Assembly: GCF_014649875.1 (NCBI RefSeq)
Contig: NZ_BMTW01000013.1
Location: forward strand, 144,252-208,251
DNA length: 64,000 nucleotides
Direction: 5' to 3'
From: Streptomyces rubiginosohelvolus
GTDB lineage: Bacteria > Actinomycetota > Actinomycetes > Streptomycetales > Streptomycetaceae
The translations under genes were made by a program, and so were the position numbers. Of the stretch, positions 50,516-60,948 are shown in pieces (the first letter of the stretch is position 1; each line of letters begins with the position of its first letter). The notes under the pieces are model-generated. The model made no database searches. It was not told the origin of the DNA and was given only the letters and a program-made list of their open reading frames with translations.

Positions 50516-52050
50516 AGTCCACCCACCTGTCCCTGATCGCGGGCGCCGCCGTCCTGGCCGCCGTCACCGGATTCGCCACGGTCACCGCGCCCGGCGCCCC
50601 GGCCGAGTCCACCGCGAAGTCCGCCGCGCTGCTGCCGGTCGAGCGGGCCGGCCTGGTCTGCCCGGCGCCCAGCAACTCCGACCTCGCCGAGACGCAGTAC
50701 ACCGCGTTCACCCCGGCGGGCGAGGGCGGCGAGGCCAAGGGCGCCGCCGAGCTGAAGCCGGCGCTGCCGATCGTGGACGACGAGGACGAGACCGACCCGA
50801 AGAAGGCCAAGAAGGCCGAGGAAGCGGCGAAGAAGGCGAAGGCGAAGGCCGAGAAGCCGGTCCTCGCCGTGAAGGAGCCCGGAAAGCCGGTCGTCGCGGA
50901 GGCGAACGGGTCCACTGCCCCGGCCCTCGTCGGCACGGCCACCGGCAAGCTGGCCCCCGGCTGGACCGCTCAGCAGACCACCGAGGTCACCGCGGGCGGC
51001 TCCCGCGGCCTCCTCGGGGTCACCTGCACCGCCCCCGACACGGACTTCTGGTTCCCGGGCGCGAGCACCGCCAAGTCCCGCCAGGACTACATCCACCTCA
51101 CCAACCCCGACGACACCGGCGCCGTGGCCGACATCGAGCTGTACGGCCCCGAGGGCGCGCTCAAGTCCGACGTCGGCGACGGCATCACCGTGCCCGCCCG
51201 CTCCAGCGTCGCCGTCCTGCTGTCCACCCTCACCGCCGAGGCCGTCGACCAGCTGACCGCCCACGTCACCACCCGCTCGGGGCGGATCGGCGCGGTCGTC
51301 ATGAGCGCCGACGACAGCGCGGGCAGCGACTGGATCACCGCGTCCGAAGACCCCTCCGGCACGCTGGTGATGCCGGGCATCCCGGCCGACGCCACCTCCG
51401 TACAGCTGGTGGCGTTCGCGCCCGGCGAGGACGACGCGGACGTGAAGGTCCAGCTCATGGGGAAGAACGCGACGTTCTCCCCGGCCGGCAACGCCACCCT
51501 GCACATCAAGTCCTCGATGACGGCCTCCGCCGACCTCAAGGACCTCACCCGCGGCGAGCCGGGTTCGCTGCGCCTGACCCCCGTCCGGAAGGACCGGGCG
51601 ACCCCGATCGTGGCCGCGCTGCGCGTGGTCCGGGGCAAGGGCGACAAGCAGGAGATCGCCTACATCCCCGCCACCGGGCCCGTCGGCGCCCGGGCGACCG
51701 TCCCGGACAACCGCGCCAAGGGCTCGACGCTGTCCCTGACCGCGCCGGGCGCCACGGCGAAGGTGAAGGTCACCGCGTCGGCGGGCAGCGGCGGCGGCGA
51801 ACCGGCGGTCGAGACGTACACGGTCAAGGCCGGTACGACCCTCGCCGTCACCCCGAAGGCCCCGGAAGGCCTCAAGGGCTCCTACGCCCTGACCGTCGAG
51901 ACGACCTCGGGCGGCCCGGTCCACGCGTCGCGCTCCCTGGCGCTCGCCTCGGACGGCGTCCAGATGTTCACGGTGCAGACGCTCCCCGACGACCGGGGCA
52001 TGGTCGAGGTCCCGTCAGCGCGCCAGGACCTGTCGGTCCTGGACGACTGA
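50512..52050 (+). CDS. DUF5719 family exported protein
   Basis: A 512-residue protein with a signal peptide or N-terminal anchor (LIAGAAVLAAVTGFATVTA), a Lys/Glu/Ala-rich stretch (about residues 85-122), and then beta-rich repeats through the C-terminus (for example RQDYIHLTNPDDTGAVADIE). DUF5719 proteins lie directly after this giant glycosyltransferase in many actinobacteria, which suggests a periplasmic partner of that enzyme. GTGA overlap with the upstream gene confirms coupling. Function not known. Confidence 0.82.
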   Translation: MKSTHLSLIAGAAVLAAVTGFATVTAPGAPAESTAKSAALLPVERAGLVCPAPSNSDLAETQYTAFTPAGEGGEAKGAAELKPALPIVDDEDETDPKKAKKAEEAAKKAKAKAEKPVLAVKEPGKPVVAEANGSTAPALVGTATGKLAPGWTAQQTTEVTAGGSRGLLGVTCTAPDTDFWFPGASTAKSRQDYIHLTNPDDTGAVADIELYGPEGALKSDVGDGITVPARSSVAVLLSTLTAEAVDQLTAHVTTRSGRIGAVVMSADDSAGSDWITASEDPSGTLVMPGIPADATSVQLVAFAPGEDDADVKVQLMGKNATFSPAGNATLHIKSSMTASADLKDLTRGEPGSLRLTPVRKDRATPIVAALRVVRGKGDKQEIAYIPATGPVGARATVPDNRAKGSTLSLTAPGATAKVKVTASAGSGGGEPAVETYTVKAGTTLAVTPKAPEGLKGSYALTVETTSGGPVHASRSLALASDGVQMFTVQTLPDDRGMVEVPSARQDLSVLDD

Positions 52051-52113
52051 GGGCGCGTGGTTCTCCGGTGAACGCCTGATCCTGCGCTTACCGGCTCCCG
52101 GCCCTCGGGAAGG

Positions 52114-52542
52114 TCAGTCCTGCCCGTACCGGGGGTCGACCGACTCGGGGGCCAGCCCCAGCAGCTCGGCGACCTGCTCGACGACGACCTCGTGCACGAG
52201 CAGGGCGCGCTCGTCACGGCTCTTGGTGCGGATCTCGACGGGCCGCCGGTAGACGACGATCTGCGCGGGCCGCCCCTTCTCCGCGGAGACCGCGCTGCCG
52301 AGCGGAACGACCTCCTCCGGGGTGCCGGGCACATCGAGGACGACGAAGTCGACCTCGGCCAGCTGGGGCCAGCGCCGCTCCAGCCGCTCCACCGAGTCCT
52401 GGACCAGATCACGGAACGTCTCGCCCCGGCTGGCCGACAGCGGCACCTGCGGCGGTGCGACCGGCCCGCGCATACCGCGGCCATGACGGTCACGGCGCCG
52501 GGGCCGCGGCTCGAACGGGTGGGGAGGTACGGGACTGTCCAT
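52114..52542 (-). CDS. zincin-like metallopeptidase family protein
   Basis: A 142-residue protein of the short 'metallopeptidase family' (zincin_1-like), homologous by position to mycobacterial Rv3259. The would-be catalytic helix reads LLVHEVVVEQVAELLGL: the usual HExxH is replaced by HEVVVEQ, so the second zinc His is missing. It may use Glu as ligand or be inactive. ATG 52542 begins the family N-terminus; the frame continues open to 52761 through spacer. It is convergent with the DUF5719 gene and divergent from DUF3499. Confidence 0.8.
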   Translation of the reverse strand: MDSPVPPHPFEPRPRRRDRHGRGMRGPVAPPQVPLSASRGETFRDLVQDSVERLERRWPQLAEVDFVVLDVPGTPEEVVPLGSAVSAEKGRPAQIVVYRRPVEIRTKSRDERALLVHEVVVEQVAELLGLAPESVDPRYGQD

Positions 52543-52930
52543 CACCGACGCAGCGTAACGCTCCGGGGACCGAGGTGATCGGCGGGACGACGCAGCCGGG
52601 CCGACGTTCTGCTCTCGCCGGGGACGGAGGGGACGACGGCCCCAGGACGGGAATCGGGCACCCCGCTTCCGGATGTCCACAGTTGAACATTTCGGCCAAG
52701 GTTGAGCCCGTTTCAGGCCCCTCATTCGATCATTGACCGTGCTCCTGACACCGCGATCCACCCCGACCGCGACCGGCGCGACCGGCCGGCGATCACGAGG
52801 CCCTTGCCGCGGCGCAGGTCAGGGTAGCCGCCGGAAGCCTCGCTGTGCCGCAGGTCACAGGGCGACACGGTGGGGTGACCCGAGGGGGAGTCGTCGCGGC
52901 CCGCTCAAGAGTGCGGTACCGTCCAACATC

Positions 52931-53308
52931 GTGAGCCCTGTACGTCGCTGTTCGCGCACCGCGTGCGGCCGCCCTGCCGTCGCGACACTGACGTACGTCT
53001 ATGCCGATTCGACTGCGGTCCTCGGCCCGCTCGCCACCTACGCCGAGCCCCACTGCTACGACCTGTGCGCCGAACACAGTGAGCGGCTCACCGCGCCACG
53101 GGGCTGGGAAGTGGTGCGGCTCTCCGACGGCTCCGCCCCGGCGCACCCGAGCGGCGACGACCTCGAAGCACTGGCCAACGCGGTCCGCGAGGCGGCACGC
53201 CCGCACGACCGGGGCCCGGACGGCGGAGGCCGGGGGCGGCGCTCGGCCGACCCGGTGGAAGTGGCCCGCCGGGGCCACCTGAGGGTGCTGCGCTCCCCGG
53301 ACTCCTGA
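52931..53308 (+). CDS. DUF3499 family Cys4 protein
   Basis: A 125-residue protein of the actinobacterial DUF3499 family. Two CxxxxC/CxxC-type pairs (RRCSRTACG near the start, HCYDLCAEH about 40 residues later) suggest a zinc ribbon. The C-terminal half is Arg/Gly-rich and probably disordered. GTG at 52931 begins the family motif; the open frame upstream is spacer. manB starts 69 bases downstream; the pair is conserved in mycobacteria (Rv3258c-Rv3257c, from memory). Role unknown. Confidence 0.85.
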   Translation: MSPVRRCSRTACGRPAVATLTYVYADSTAVLGPLATYAEPHCYDLCAEHSERLTAPRGWEVVRLSDGSAPAHPSGDDLEALANAVREAARPHDRGPDGGGRGRRSADPVEVARRGHLRVLRSPDS

Positions 53309-53377
53309 GTCCGTCTCTCAAGGCTCTACCGGCCGGGTAGTTTGGGCGGTCCGTAAAGACCCCCAGGAGGACCGGCC

Positions 53378-54751
53378 GTGGTTGCTGATCTGTCGCAGCT
53401 CGTGAAGGCGTACGACGTGCGCGGAGTGGTGCCCGACCAGTGGGACGAGTCGCTGGCCGAACTCTTCGGATCCGCGTTCGTCCAGGTCACGGCCGCCGAC
53501 GCGATCGTGATCGGCCACGACATGCGGCCCACCTCACCGGGTCTGTCCGCCGCCTTCGCGCGCGGCGCGGCGGCCCGGGGAGCGGACGTCACGCTCATCG
53601 GCCTCTGCTCGACGGACCAGCTCTACTACGCGTCGGGGGCGCTGCACCTCCCCGGGGCGATGTTCACGGCCTCGCACAACCCGGCGCAGTACAACGGCAT
53701 CAAGATGTGCCGGGCGGGCGCGGCCCCGGTCGGCCAGGACACCGGCCTGGCGGAGATCCGCACCCTGGTCGAGCAGTGGTCGGAAGGCGCCCCGAGGCCG
53801 GCCGCCGCGACGACCCCCGGCACGATCACGGAGCGCGACACCCTCACCGACTACGCGTCCCACCTCCTCGGCCTGGTCGACCTGACCGCGATCCGTCCCC
53901 TGAAGGTCGTGGTGGACGCGGGCAACGGCATGGGCGGTCACACGGTTCCCACGGTCTTCGAGGGCCTCCCGCTCGACCTCGTACCGATGTACTTCGAGCT
54001 GGACGGCACCTTCCCCCACCACGAGGCCAACCCCCTCGACCCCAAGAACATCGTCGACCTCCAGGCCCGCGTACTCGCCGAGGGCGCCGACCTGGGCCTC
54101 GCTTTCGACGGCGACGCGGACCGCTGCTTCGTGGTCGACGAGCGGGGCACGGGCGTGTCACCGTCCGCGATCACGGCCCTGGTGGCCGCCCGCGAACTGG
54201 CCCGCAACGGCGGCCAGGGCATCGTCATCCACAACCTGATCACCTCCTCGTCCGTCCCCGAGGTGGTCCGCGAGAACGGCGGCACCCCGGTCCGCACCCG
54301 GGTCGGCCACTCGTTCATCAAGGCGGAGATGGCCGGGCACGGCGCGATCTTCGGCGGCGAGCACTCGGCGCACTACTACTTCCGCGACTTCTGGAACGCC
54401 GATACGGGCATGCTCGCCGCCCTCCACGTACTCGCCGCACTCGGCGGCCAGCAGAAGCCGCTCTCCGAGCTGGTCGCGGAGTACGACCGCTACACCGGCT
54501 CCGGCGAGATCAACTCCACCGTCGCCGACCAGACCGCCAGCCTGACCAAGGTCAAGAAGGCGTACGGCACCCGCGAGGACATCACCTTCGACGACCTGGA
54601 CGGCCTCACGGTGACGGCCCCCGACTGGTGGTTCAACCTCCGAGCCTCGAACACGGAACCGCTGCTGCGCCTGAACGTGGAGGCGGGGGACGAGAAGACG
54701 ATGACGGCGGTACGGGACGAGGTCCTGGGCCTGATCCGGGGGCCTCTTTAG
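53378..54751 (+). CDS. manB: phosphomannomutase/phosphoglucomutase ManB
   Basis: A 457-residue alpha-D-phosphohexomutase that interconverts mannose-6-phosphate and mannose-1-phosphate (and usually the glucose phosphates). The phosphoserine loop is FTASHNPAQYNG (Ser99), the metal loop FDGDADRC, the sugar-specificity loop GGEHSAHYYF and the phosphate-binding C-terminal loop RASNTEPLLRLN. GTG 53378 follows CAGGAGG. It supplies ManC with substrate. Confidence 0.95.
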   Translation: MVADLSQLVKAYDVRGVVPDQWDESLAELFGSAFVQVTAADAIVIGHDMRPTSPGLSAAFARGAAARGADVTLIGLCSTDQLYYASGALHLPGAMFTASHNPAQYNGIKMCRAGAAPVGQDTGLAEIRTLVEQWSEGAPRPAAATTPGTITERDTLTDYASHLLGLVDLTAIRPLKVVVDAGNGMGGHTVPTVFEGLPLDLVPMYFELDGTFPHHEANPLDPKNIVDLQARVLAEGADLGLAFDGDADRCFVVDERGTGVSPSAITALVAARELARNGGQGIVIHNLITSSSVPEVVRENGGTPVRTRVGHSFIKAEMAGHGAIFGGEHSAHYYFRDFWNADTGMLAALHVLAALGGQQKPLSELVAEYDRYTGSGEINSTVADQTASLTKVKKAYGTREDITFDDLDGLTVTAPDWWFNLRASNTEPLLRLNVEAGDEKTMTAVRDEVLGLIRGPL

Positions 54752-54810
54752 CCCCTACCTGGTCACGTCCAGCCGGACCGGGCGTCTTCCACAGCCCCTC
54801 CGGCCCACCC

Positions 54811-54885
54811 CAGCCCCTCCGGCGTTTGAGGAGCGGGGTCCGGGGCGGAGCCCCGGTTGCGGGAAGGGGCGGGGTAGGGGAGAAG
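54811..54885 (+). repeat. dispersed intergenic repeat, copy 2
   Basis: About 75 bases almost identical to 42509-42582, with the same hairpin CCGGGG-CGGAG-CCCCGG (54840-54856), in the spacer 59 bases after manB. A fragment of the first dozen bases also occurs at 54792-54804. The rest of the spacer to 55039 is a C-rich low-complexity stretch. Confidence 0.8.
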
Positions 54886-55039
54886 TCCGCCGCAGGCGCC
54901 ACCCCCCGCCCACCCCCACCCCCCGCCCCATCCTCCGTTTCCACCCCCGGGCCAGGCCGCGCCCCCATCACCCCAGCGGTAGGCTGACGACGCCTGATCC
55001 ACGCGGATCGGAACTCGCATGCTCGAAGGGACTCACCCC

Positions 55040-55222
55040 ATGGCGCTCGAAGCCGGCCTCCTGGAGATCCTGGCCTGCCCGGCCTGCCACTCCCCGCTCG
55101 ACGACCGTTCGGCGGCCGACACCCCCGAACTGGTCTGCACGGGCGACGACTGCGGCCTGGCCTACCCGGTCCGGGACGGCATCCCGGTCCTTCTCGTCGA
55201 CGAGGCCCGCCGCCCCGCCTGA
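55040..55222 (+). CDS. Trm112/UPF0434-like small zinc-ribbon protein
   Basis: A 60-residue Trm112-type protein: LLEILACPACHSPLDD and later VCTGDDCGLAYPVRDGIPVLL, with four cysteines forming a probable zinc site. In other organisms Trm112 partners and stabilises methyltransferases; bacterial members are less understood. ATG 55040 follows GAAGGGACT. It lies between manB and the SIS gene, as in other actinobacteria. Confidence 0.88.
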   Translation: MALEAGLLEILACPACHSPLDDRSAADTPELVCTGDDCGLAYPVRDGIPVLLVDEARRPA

Positions 55223-55270
55223 CCGCGAGCGACACCCGTACGGGACGACGGGGCGGCAGCGGGCCGCAGG

Positions 55271-55341
55271 CGAGGCGAACCGCCTCGGCTCCGAGCCAGG
55301 CCAAGCCAGGCAGGGCAAGGCAAGGCAAGGCCAAGCCAGGC
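55271..55341. repeat. hairpin and CAAGGC-type tandem repeat
   Basis: A small hairpin CGAGGCG-AAC-CGCCTCG at 55271-55287 is followed by a 47-base run of AGGCA/AGGCC units (55295-55341) in which a 16-base segment GCCAGGCCAAGCCAGG-type occurs twice. It lies between the Trm112-like and SIS-domain genes; the hairpin may act as a weak terminator. Confidence 0.55.
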
Positions 55342-55403
55342 GAGGGCGCCCCACCCCCGTACCCGCAGCCCGCACCCCACCCGGTGATCGGAGGCCCACC
55401 GCC

Positions 55404-56540
55404 ATGCTCGACGAGTCCTTGCTCGACGCCCCGGAAGCCCTGGCCCGAGCCGACCGCCGCGATCTGCTGCGCGGCGCAGCCGAGGCCGGCGCCCGGGTCC
55501 GTACCGCCGCCCGGCACGCCGCCGAGGCGGGCATCGACGGCCTGACCCCCGAGGGCCGCCCCCGCGCCGTCCTCGTCGCGGGCCCCGGCACCGCCGCCTC
55601 CGGGGTCGCCGACCTGATCGGCGCGCTGGCGGGCGCGGCCGCCCCCGTCACCCGTATCCACCCCACGGGCGTCGCCGCCGCCCCCGGCGCCCTGCGCTGG
55701 GCCCTGCCCGGCTGGGCCGGATCCGTGGACCTGCTGCTCATCGCGACCGCCGACGGCTCCGAACCGGGCCTCGCCCTGCTCGCCGAGCAGGCCTACCGCC
55801 GCGGCTGCACCGTCGTCGCCGTCGCCCCCACCCGCTCACCGCTGCGCGAGGCGGTCGACGGGGTGCATGGGCTGGTCGTGCCGATGGCGGCCGCCCCGCA
55901 CGGCGAGTACGACGCGGAGACCTCGGCCGCCGGCCCCGGCACACTGTGGGCGCTGCTCACACCTCTGCTGGCGCTCCTGGACCGGGTCGGCCTGGTGACC
56001 GCGACCCCCGAGGACCTGCAGAAGGTGGCGGACCGCCTGGACCGCACCGCGGAACGCTGCGGCCCGGCCATCGCCACCTACAGCAACCCGGCCAAGACAC
56101 TCGCCGCCGAACTCGCCGACAGCCTGCCGCTGCTGTGGACGGAGGGCGAGGCCGCGGGCCCGGTCGGCCGCCGCTTCGCCGCCGTACTGTCCGAACTGGC
56201 GGGCCGCCCCGCTCTCACCGCACAGCTCCCCGAGGCGCTGCCCTCGCACGGCACGCTCCTCGCCGGGGACTTCGCGGCCGGCGCGGACCCCGACGACTTC
56301 TTCCGCGACCGGGTCGAGGAGGGCGAGACGCTGCGAGCCCGGGTCGTCCTGCTCCGGGACCGCCCGACGGGAGGCCTCAGCGCCTACCCGGCGGCCAGGG
56401 AACTGGCGCTCGGCCATGACACACCCGTCAGCGAGCTGGAACCGGAGGAGGGCGGCGAACTGGAGAACCTGGCCGAACTGCTCGCGATCACCGACTTCGC
56501 GGCGGTCTACCTCTCGCTGGCGTCGGCACCCCAGCCCTGA
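55404..56540 (+). CDS. SIS-domain phosphoglucose/phosphomannose isomerase-like protein
   Basis: A 378-residue protein with a double SIS fold of the bifunctional phosphoglucose/phosphomannose isomerase type (AVLVAGPGTAASGVADLIGAL; LLLIATADGSEPGLALLAEQA; C-terminal ALPSHGTLLAGDF and NLAELLAITDFAAVYLSL). Such proteins isomerise fructose-6-phosphate to glucose- or mannose-6-phosphate, but the S/T residues that bind the phosphate are less strict here, so activity is uncertain. It sits directly before manA and its mycobacterial counterpart (Rv3256c, from memory) is also next to manB. Confidence 0.8.
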   Translation: MLDESLLDAPEALARADRRDLLRGAAEAGARVRTAARHAAEAGIDGLTPEGRPRAVLVAGPGTAASGVADLIGALAGAAAPVTRIHPTGVAAAPGALRWALPGWAGSVDLLLIATADGSEPGLALLAEQAYRRGCTVVAVAPTRSPLREAVDGVHGLVVPMAAAPHGEYDAETSAAGPGTLWALLTPLLALLDRVGLVTATPEDLQKVADRLDRTAERCGPAIATYSNPAKTLAAELADSLPLLWTEGEAAGPVGRRFAAVLSELAGRPALTAQLPEALPSHGTLLAGDFAAGADPDDFFRDRVEEGETLRARVVLLRDRPTGGLSAYPAARELALGHDTPVSELEPEEGGELENLAELLAITDFAAVYLSLASAPQP

Positions 56541-56775
56541 CACGGACCACAGGAGGGCCAACCCCCACCTGACAGGGCGAGCCCCACCGAACGCACCCCA
56601 GTCCCCAGGCCAAGGCCCCAGGCCCAGTCCCCAGGGCCAGGGCTCCAAGCCCCACAGACCCCACCCACCCCTCACCCCCCGTCCACCCCACCGACGCCAG
56701 GGCCTCACGCACCTCTGATACCCCTGGCGTGAGCTCGAACCGCCCACCTGCCCAGCCCCACCCGAGGACGACTCC
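56541..56775. other. low-complexity spacer before manA
   Basis: 235 bases of CCCCAGG/CCAAGG-like low complexity (densest about 56590-56660) with no open frame I trust. It could form G-rich structures on the minus strand. No clear terminator or promoter. Confidence 0.5.
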
Positions 56776-57951
56776 ATGGACCGGCTGTCCAACACCGTGC
56801 GCCCCTACGCCTGGGGGTCCACCACGGCCATCCCCGCCCTGCTCGGCATCGCACCGACCGGCGAACCGCAGGCCGAGATGTGGATGGGAGCCCACCCCGG
56901 AGCGCCCTCGCGTATCACCCGTACCACCGCGTCCGGCGAGCTCGAACTGGCCCTCACCGAGGCCATCGACGCCGACCCGGAGGGCGAGCTCGGCGCGCCC
57001 ACCGTCGCCCGGTTCGGCCCTCGCCTCCCCTTCCTCCTGAAGCTCCTCGCCGCCGGCGCCCCCCTCTCCGTCCAGGTCCACCCGGACCTGGACCAGGCCC
57101 GCGAGGGTTACGCCGACGAGGAGGCCCGGGGCGTCCCGATCGACGCCCCCCACCGCACGTACAAGGACGCCAACCACAAGCCCGAACTGATCTGCGCCCT
57201 CACCCCCTTCGCCGGGCTGTGCGGCTTCCGCCCGCCCACCGAGGCGGCGGACGCGATGGAGGCGCTGGGAGTCGACTCCCTCAAGCCGTACGTGGACCTC
57301 CTCCGCGCCCACCCCGAGGAGGCGGCCCTCCGCGAGGTGCTCACGGCCATCCTCGGCGCGGACCCGGCGGAGATGACCGAGACCGTGACGGAGGCGGCGG
57401 CCGCCTCCGAACGCCTCGGCGGTGCCCACGCCCCGTACGCCCGCATCGCCCACCACTTCCCCGGCGACCCCGGGGTCCTCGCCGCGATGCTGCTGAACTA
57501 CGTACAACTCCAGCCCGGCGAAGCCCTGTTCCTCGGCGCGGGCGTTCCGCACGCCTATCTCGACGGCCTCGGCGTCGAGATCATGGCCAACTCGGACAAC
57601 GTGCTGCGCTGCGGCCTGACCCCCAAGCACATCGACGTCCCCGAACTCCTGCGCATCGTCCGCTTCGAGGCCACCGAGCCCGGCGTGCTGCGCCCGGAAG
57701 CGGCCCCGTCGGGCGAGGAACGCTACGAGACCCCGGTCGACGAGTTCGCCCTGTCCCGCTACACCCTCGCGTCCGGCGCGGCCCCCACCGACCTCACCGC
57801 CCCCACCCCCCAGATCCTGCTCTGCACGGCGGGCACGGTCACGGTCGGCGAAATCCCGCTGGGACCGGGGGAGTCGGCCTACGTCCCGGCCGACGAGCGT
57901 GTCGAGGCGACGGGACCGGGCACACTCTTCCGGGCCACCGTGGCGGCCTGA
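56776..57951 (+). CDS. manA: mannose-6-phosphate isomerase ManA
   Basis: A 391-residue type I phosphomannose isomerase, a zinc cupin that converts fructose-6-phosphate to mannose-6-phosphate. It begins LSNTVRPYAWGSTTAIPALLG and shows MWMGAHPGAPS, the zinc-binding LSVQVHPDL and LGAGVPHAYLDG. Length is standard. Together with ManB and ManC it gives the full route to GDP-mannose. The ATG at 56776 follows GAGGACGACTCC. Confidence 0.95.
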   Translation: MDRLSNTVRPYAWGSTTAIPALLGIAPTGEPQAEMWMGAHPGAPSRITRTTASGELELALTEAIDADPEGELGAPTVARFGPRLPFLLKLLAAGAPLSVQVHPDLDQAREGYADEEARGVPIDAPHRTYKDANHKPELICALTPFAGLCGFRPPTEAADAMEALGVDSLKPYVDLLRAHPEEAALREVLTAILGADPAEMTETVTEAAAASERLGGAHAPYARIAHHFPGDPGVLAAMLLNYVQLQPGEALFLGAGVPHAYLDGLGVEIMANSDNVLRCGLTPKHIDVPELLRIVRFEATEPGVLRPEAAPSGEERYETPVDEFALSRYTLASGAAPTDLTAPTPQILLCTAGTVTVGEIPLGPGESAYVPADERVEATGPGTLFRATVAA

Positions 57952-58041
57952 CCCACGGGCCGTCCGGACGGCTGCAACAATGTGCCGCCTCACTGCGACG
58001 GCACGTGCTGTCGCGCACCGACGAAGGGACACCACGCACTC

Positions 58042-59028
58042 ATGAGCGCGTCAGGCGGAACCAAGGCGATCGTGGCGGCACTCGCCGCCAACCTCTCGAT
58101 CGCCGTGGCCAAATTCGTAGCGTTCCTCTTCAGTGGGTCCTCGTCGATGCTCGCGGAGAGCGTCCACTCGCTCGCCGACTCGGGCAACCAGGGACTCCTG
58201 CTGCTCGGCGGCAAGAGGGCGAAGCGCGAAGCGACCCCGGAACACCCCTTCGGCTATGGCCGCGAGCGCTACATCTACGCGTTCCTCGTCTCCATCGTCC
58301 TCTTCTCGGTCGGTGGCATGTTCGCCGTGTACGAGGGCTACGAGAAGATCAAGCACCCGCACGAGATCGAGGCCTGGTACTGGCCCGTCGGGGTCCTGGT
58401 CTTCGCGATCATCGCCGAGATCTTCTCCTTCCGTACGGCGATCAAGGAGTCCAACCTCACCCGTGGCGACCGCTCCTGGACCGAGTTCGTCCGCCGCTCC
58501 AAGGCCCCCGAGCTGCCGGTCGTCCTGCTGGAGGACCTCGGCGCCCTCGTCGGTCTGATCCTGGCGCTCGGCGGCGTCGGCCTCGCCCTCGCCACCGGCG
58601 ACGGCGTCTGGGACGGCATCGGCACCCTCTGCATCGGCATCCTGCTGATCCTCATCGCGATCGTCCTGGCCGTCGAGACGAAGTCCCTGCTGCTCGGCGA
58701 GTCCGCCGGCATCGAGGACGTCCAGAAGATCAAGGCGGCCGTGGTGGACGGCGAGACCGTCACCGGCATCATCCACATGCGCACCCTGCACCTCGGCCCC
58801 GAGGAGCTGCTGGTCGCCGCCAAGATCGCCGTCCGGCACGACGAGACCGCCGCCGAGGTCGCCGAGGCCATCAACGCCGCCGAGCACCGCATCCGCGACG
58901 CGGTCCCGATCGCCCGGGTCATCTACCTGGAGCCGGACATCTACAACGCGGAGGCCGCCGCGACCGGAACCAACCCGGGCAAGACGCTCGACGGCCCGGC
59001 CGAGGCCCCGAGCGATTCCGGCCACTGA
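58042..59028 (+). CDS. cation diffusion facilitator family transporter
   Basis: A 328-residue CDF efflux protein with about six transmembrane helices. Helix 2 carries the metal motif ESVHSLADSGNQ (HxxxD) and helix 5 contains LLEDLGALVGL (LEDxxA), a slightly altered second site; a cytoplasmic C-terminal domain (IHMRTLHLGPEELLVAAKI) follows. Probable substrates are Zn, Co, Fe or Mn. ATG 58042 is chosen because CGAAGGGA precedes it; the frame opens further upstream without similarity. Confidence 0.9.
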   Translation: MSASGGTKAIVAALAANLSIAVAKFVAFLFSGSSSMLAESVHSLADSGNQGLLLLGGKRAKREATPEHPFGYGRERYIYAFLVSIVLFSVGGMFAVYEGYEKIKHPHEIEAWYWPVGVLVFAIIAEIFSFRTAIKESNLTRGDRSWTEFVRRSKAPELPVVLLEDLGALVGLILALGGVGLALATGDGVWDGIGTLCIGILLILIAIVLAVETKSLLLGESAGIEDVQKIKAAVVDGETVTGIIHMRTLHLGPEELLVAAKIAVRHDETAAEVAEAINAAEHRIRDAVPIARVIYLEPDIYNAEAAATGTNPGKTLDGPAEAPSDSGH

Positions 59029-59307
59029 CCCACCGCACACCAGCCCCGATCGGCCCGGTGACCCCTCACACACGCCCCTCTCCCCGAACGGGCTGGGGTC
59101 CACTGGGCCGTTCGGTGTAGATTCGGATACGGAAAACAGACGTCGCTGCTGATGGCGGTCGACCGGCTGGCGCCAGCGAGCCGGGCGAGGGACAGAGGGC
59201 CTCCGACGGACTGCACTGCGAATCCGCCCGGGCATTCCTGTGCCCGCCGCGCCGCAGAGTCAGCCCAGACAAGCCCACCCTCGACCCATCACGAGGAGCA
59301 GCCCGCT
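59029..59307 (+). other. leader region of ahcY
   Basis: 279 bases before ahcY. TAGATT at 59118-59123 could be a -10 element but a matching -35 is weak. The following leader of roughly 180 bases could fold (for example GGCTGGCGCCAGC at 59167-59179) but I found no match to the S-adenosylhomocysteine riboswitch core. The ribosome site GAGGAG lies at 59293-59298. Confidence 0.45.
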
Positions 59308-60765
<1,458 letters not shown>

Positions 60766-60771
60766 TCCACT

Positions 60772-60807
60772 CCCGGAGTTCGGAAGGCCGGCCTTCCGAA
60801 CTCCGGG
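60772..60807. terminator. 36-base perfect palindrome after ahcY
   Basis: Two 18-base arms (CCCGGAGTTCGGAAGGCC and its exact complement) abut without loop, 6 bases after the ahcY stop. As RNA it would form a long hairpin with a small end loop and is most likely the ahcY terminator. Confidence 0.85.
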
Positions 60808-60948
60808 CGGCGTCACAGCATCCAGCAGCAGTTCCGCAGCAGATGCGTTGCCGTCCGCAGCAGATCCGAGTGCAGGCCCCCGCACCCCCGTGCCGGGGGC
60901 CTGCTCCCGTTACCGCCCCCGCACAGCCCGAGGAACCCGAAGGACCCC

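Noticed and set aside
59029..59307. S-adenosylhomocysteine riboswitch upstream of ahcY
   Set aside because: The gene makes it plausible, but I could not find the conserved SAH-riboswitch core or its pseudoknot strands. A covariance-model search of this interval would settle it.
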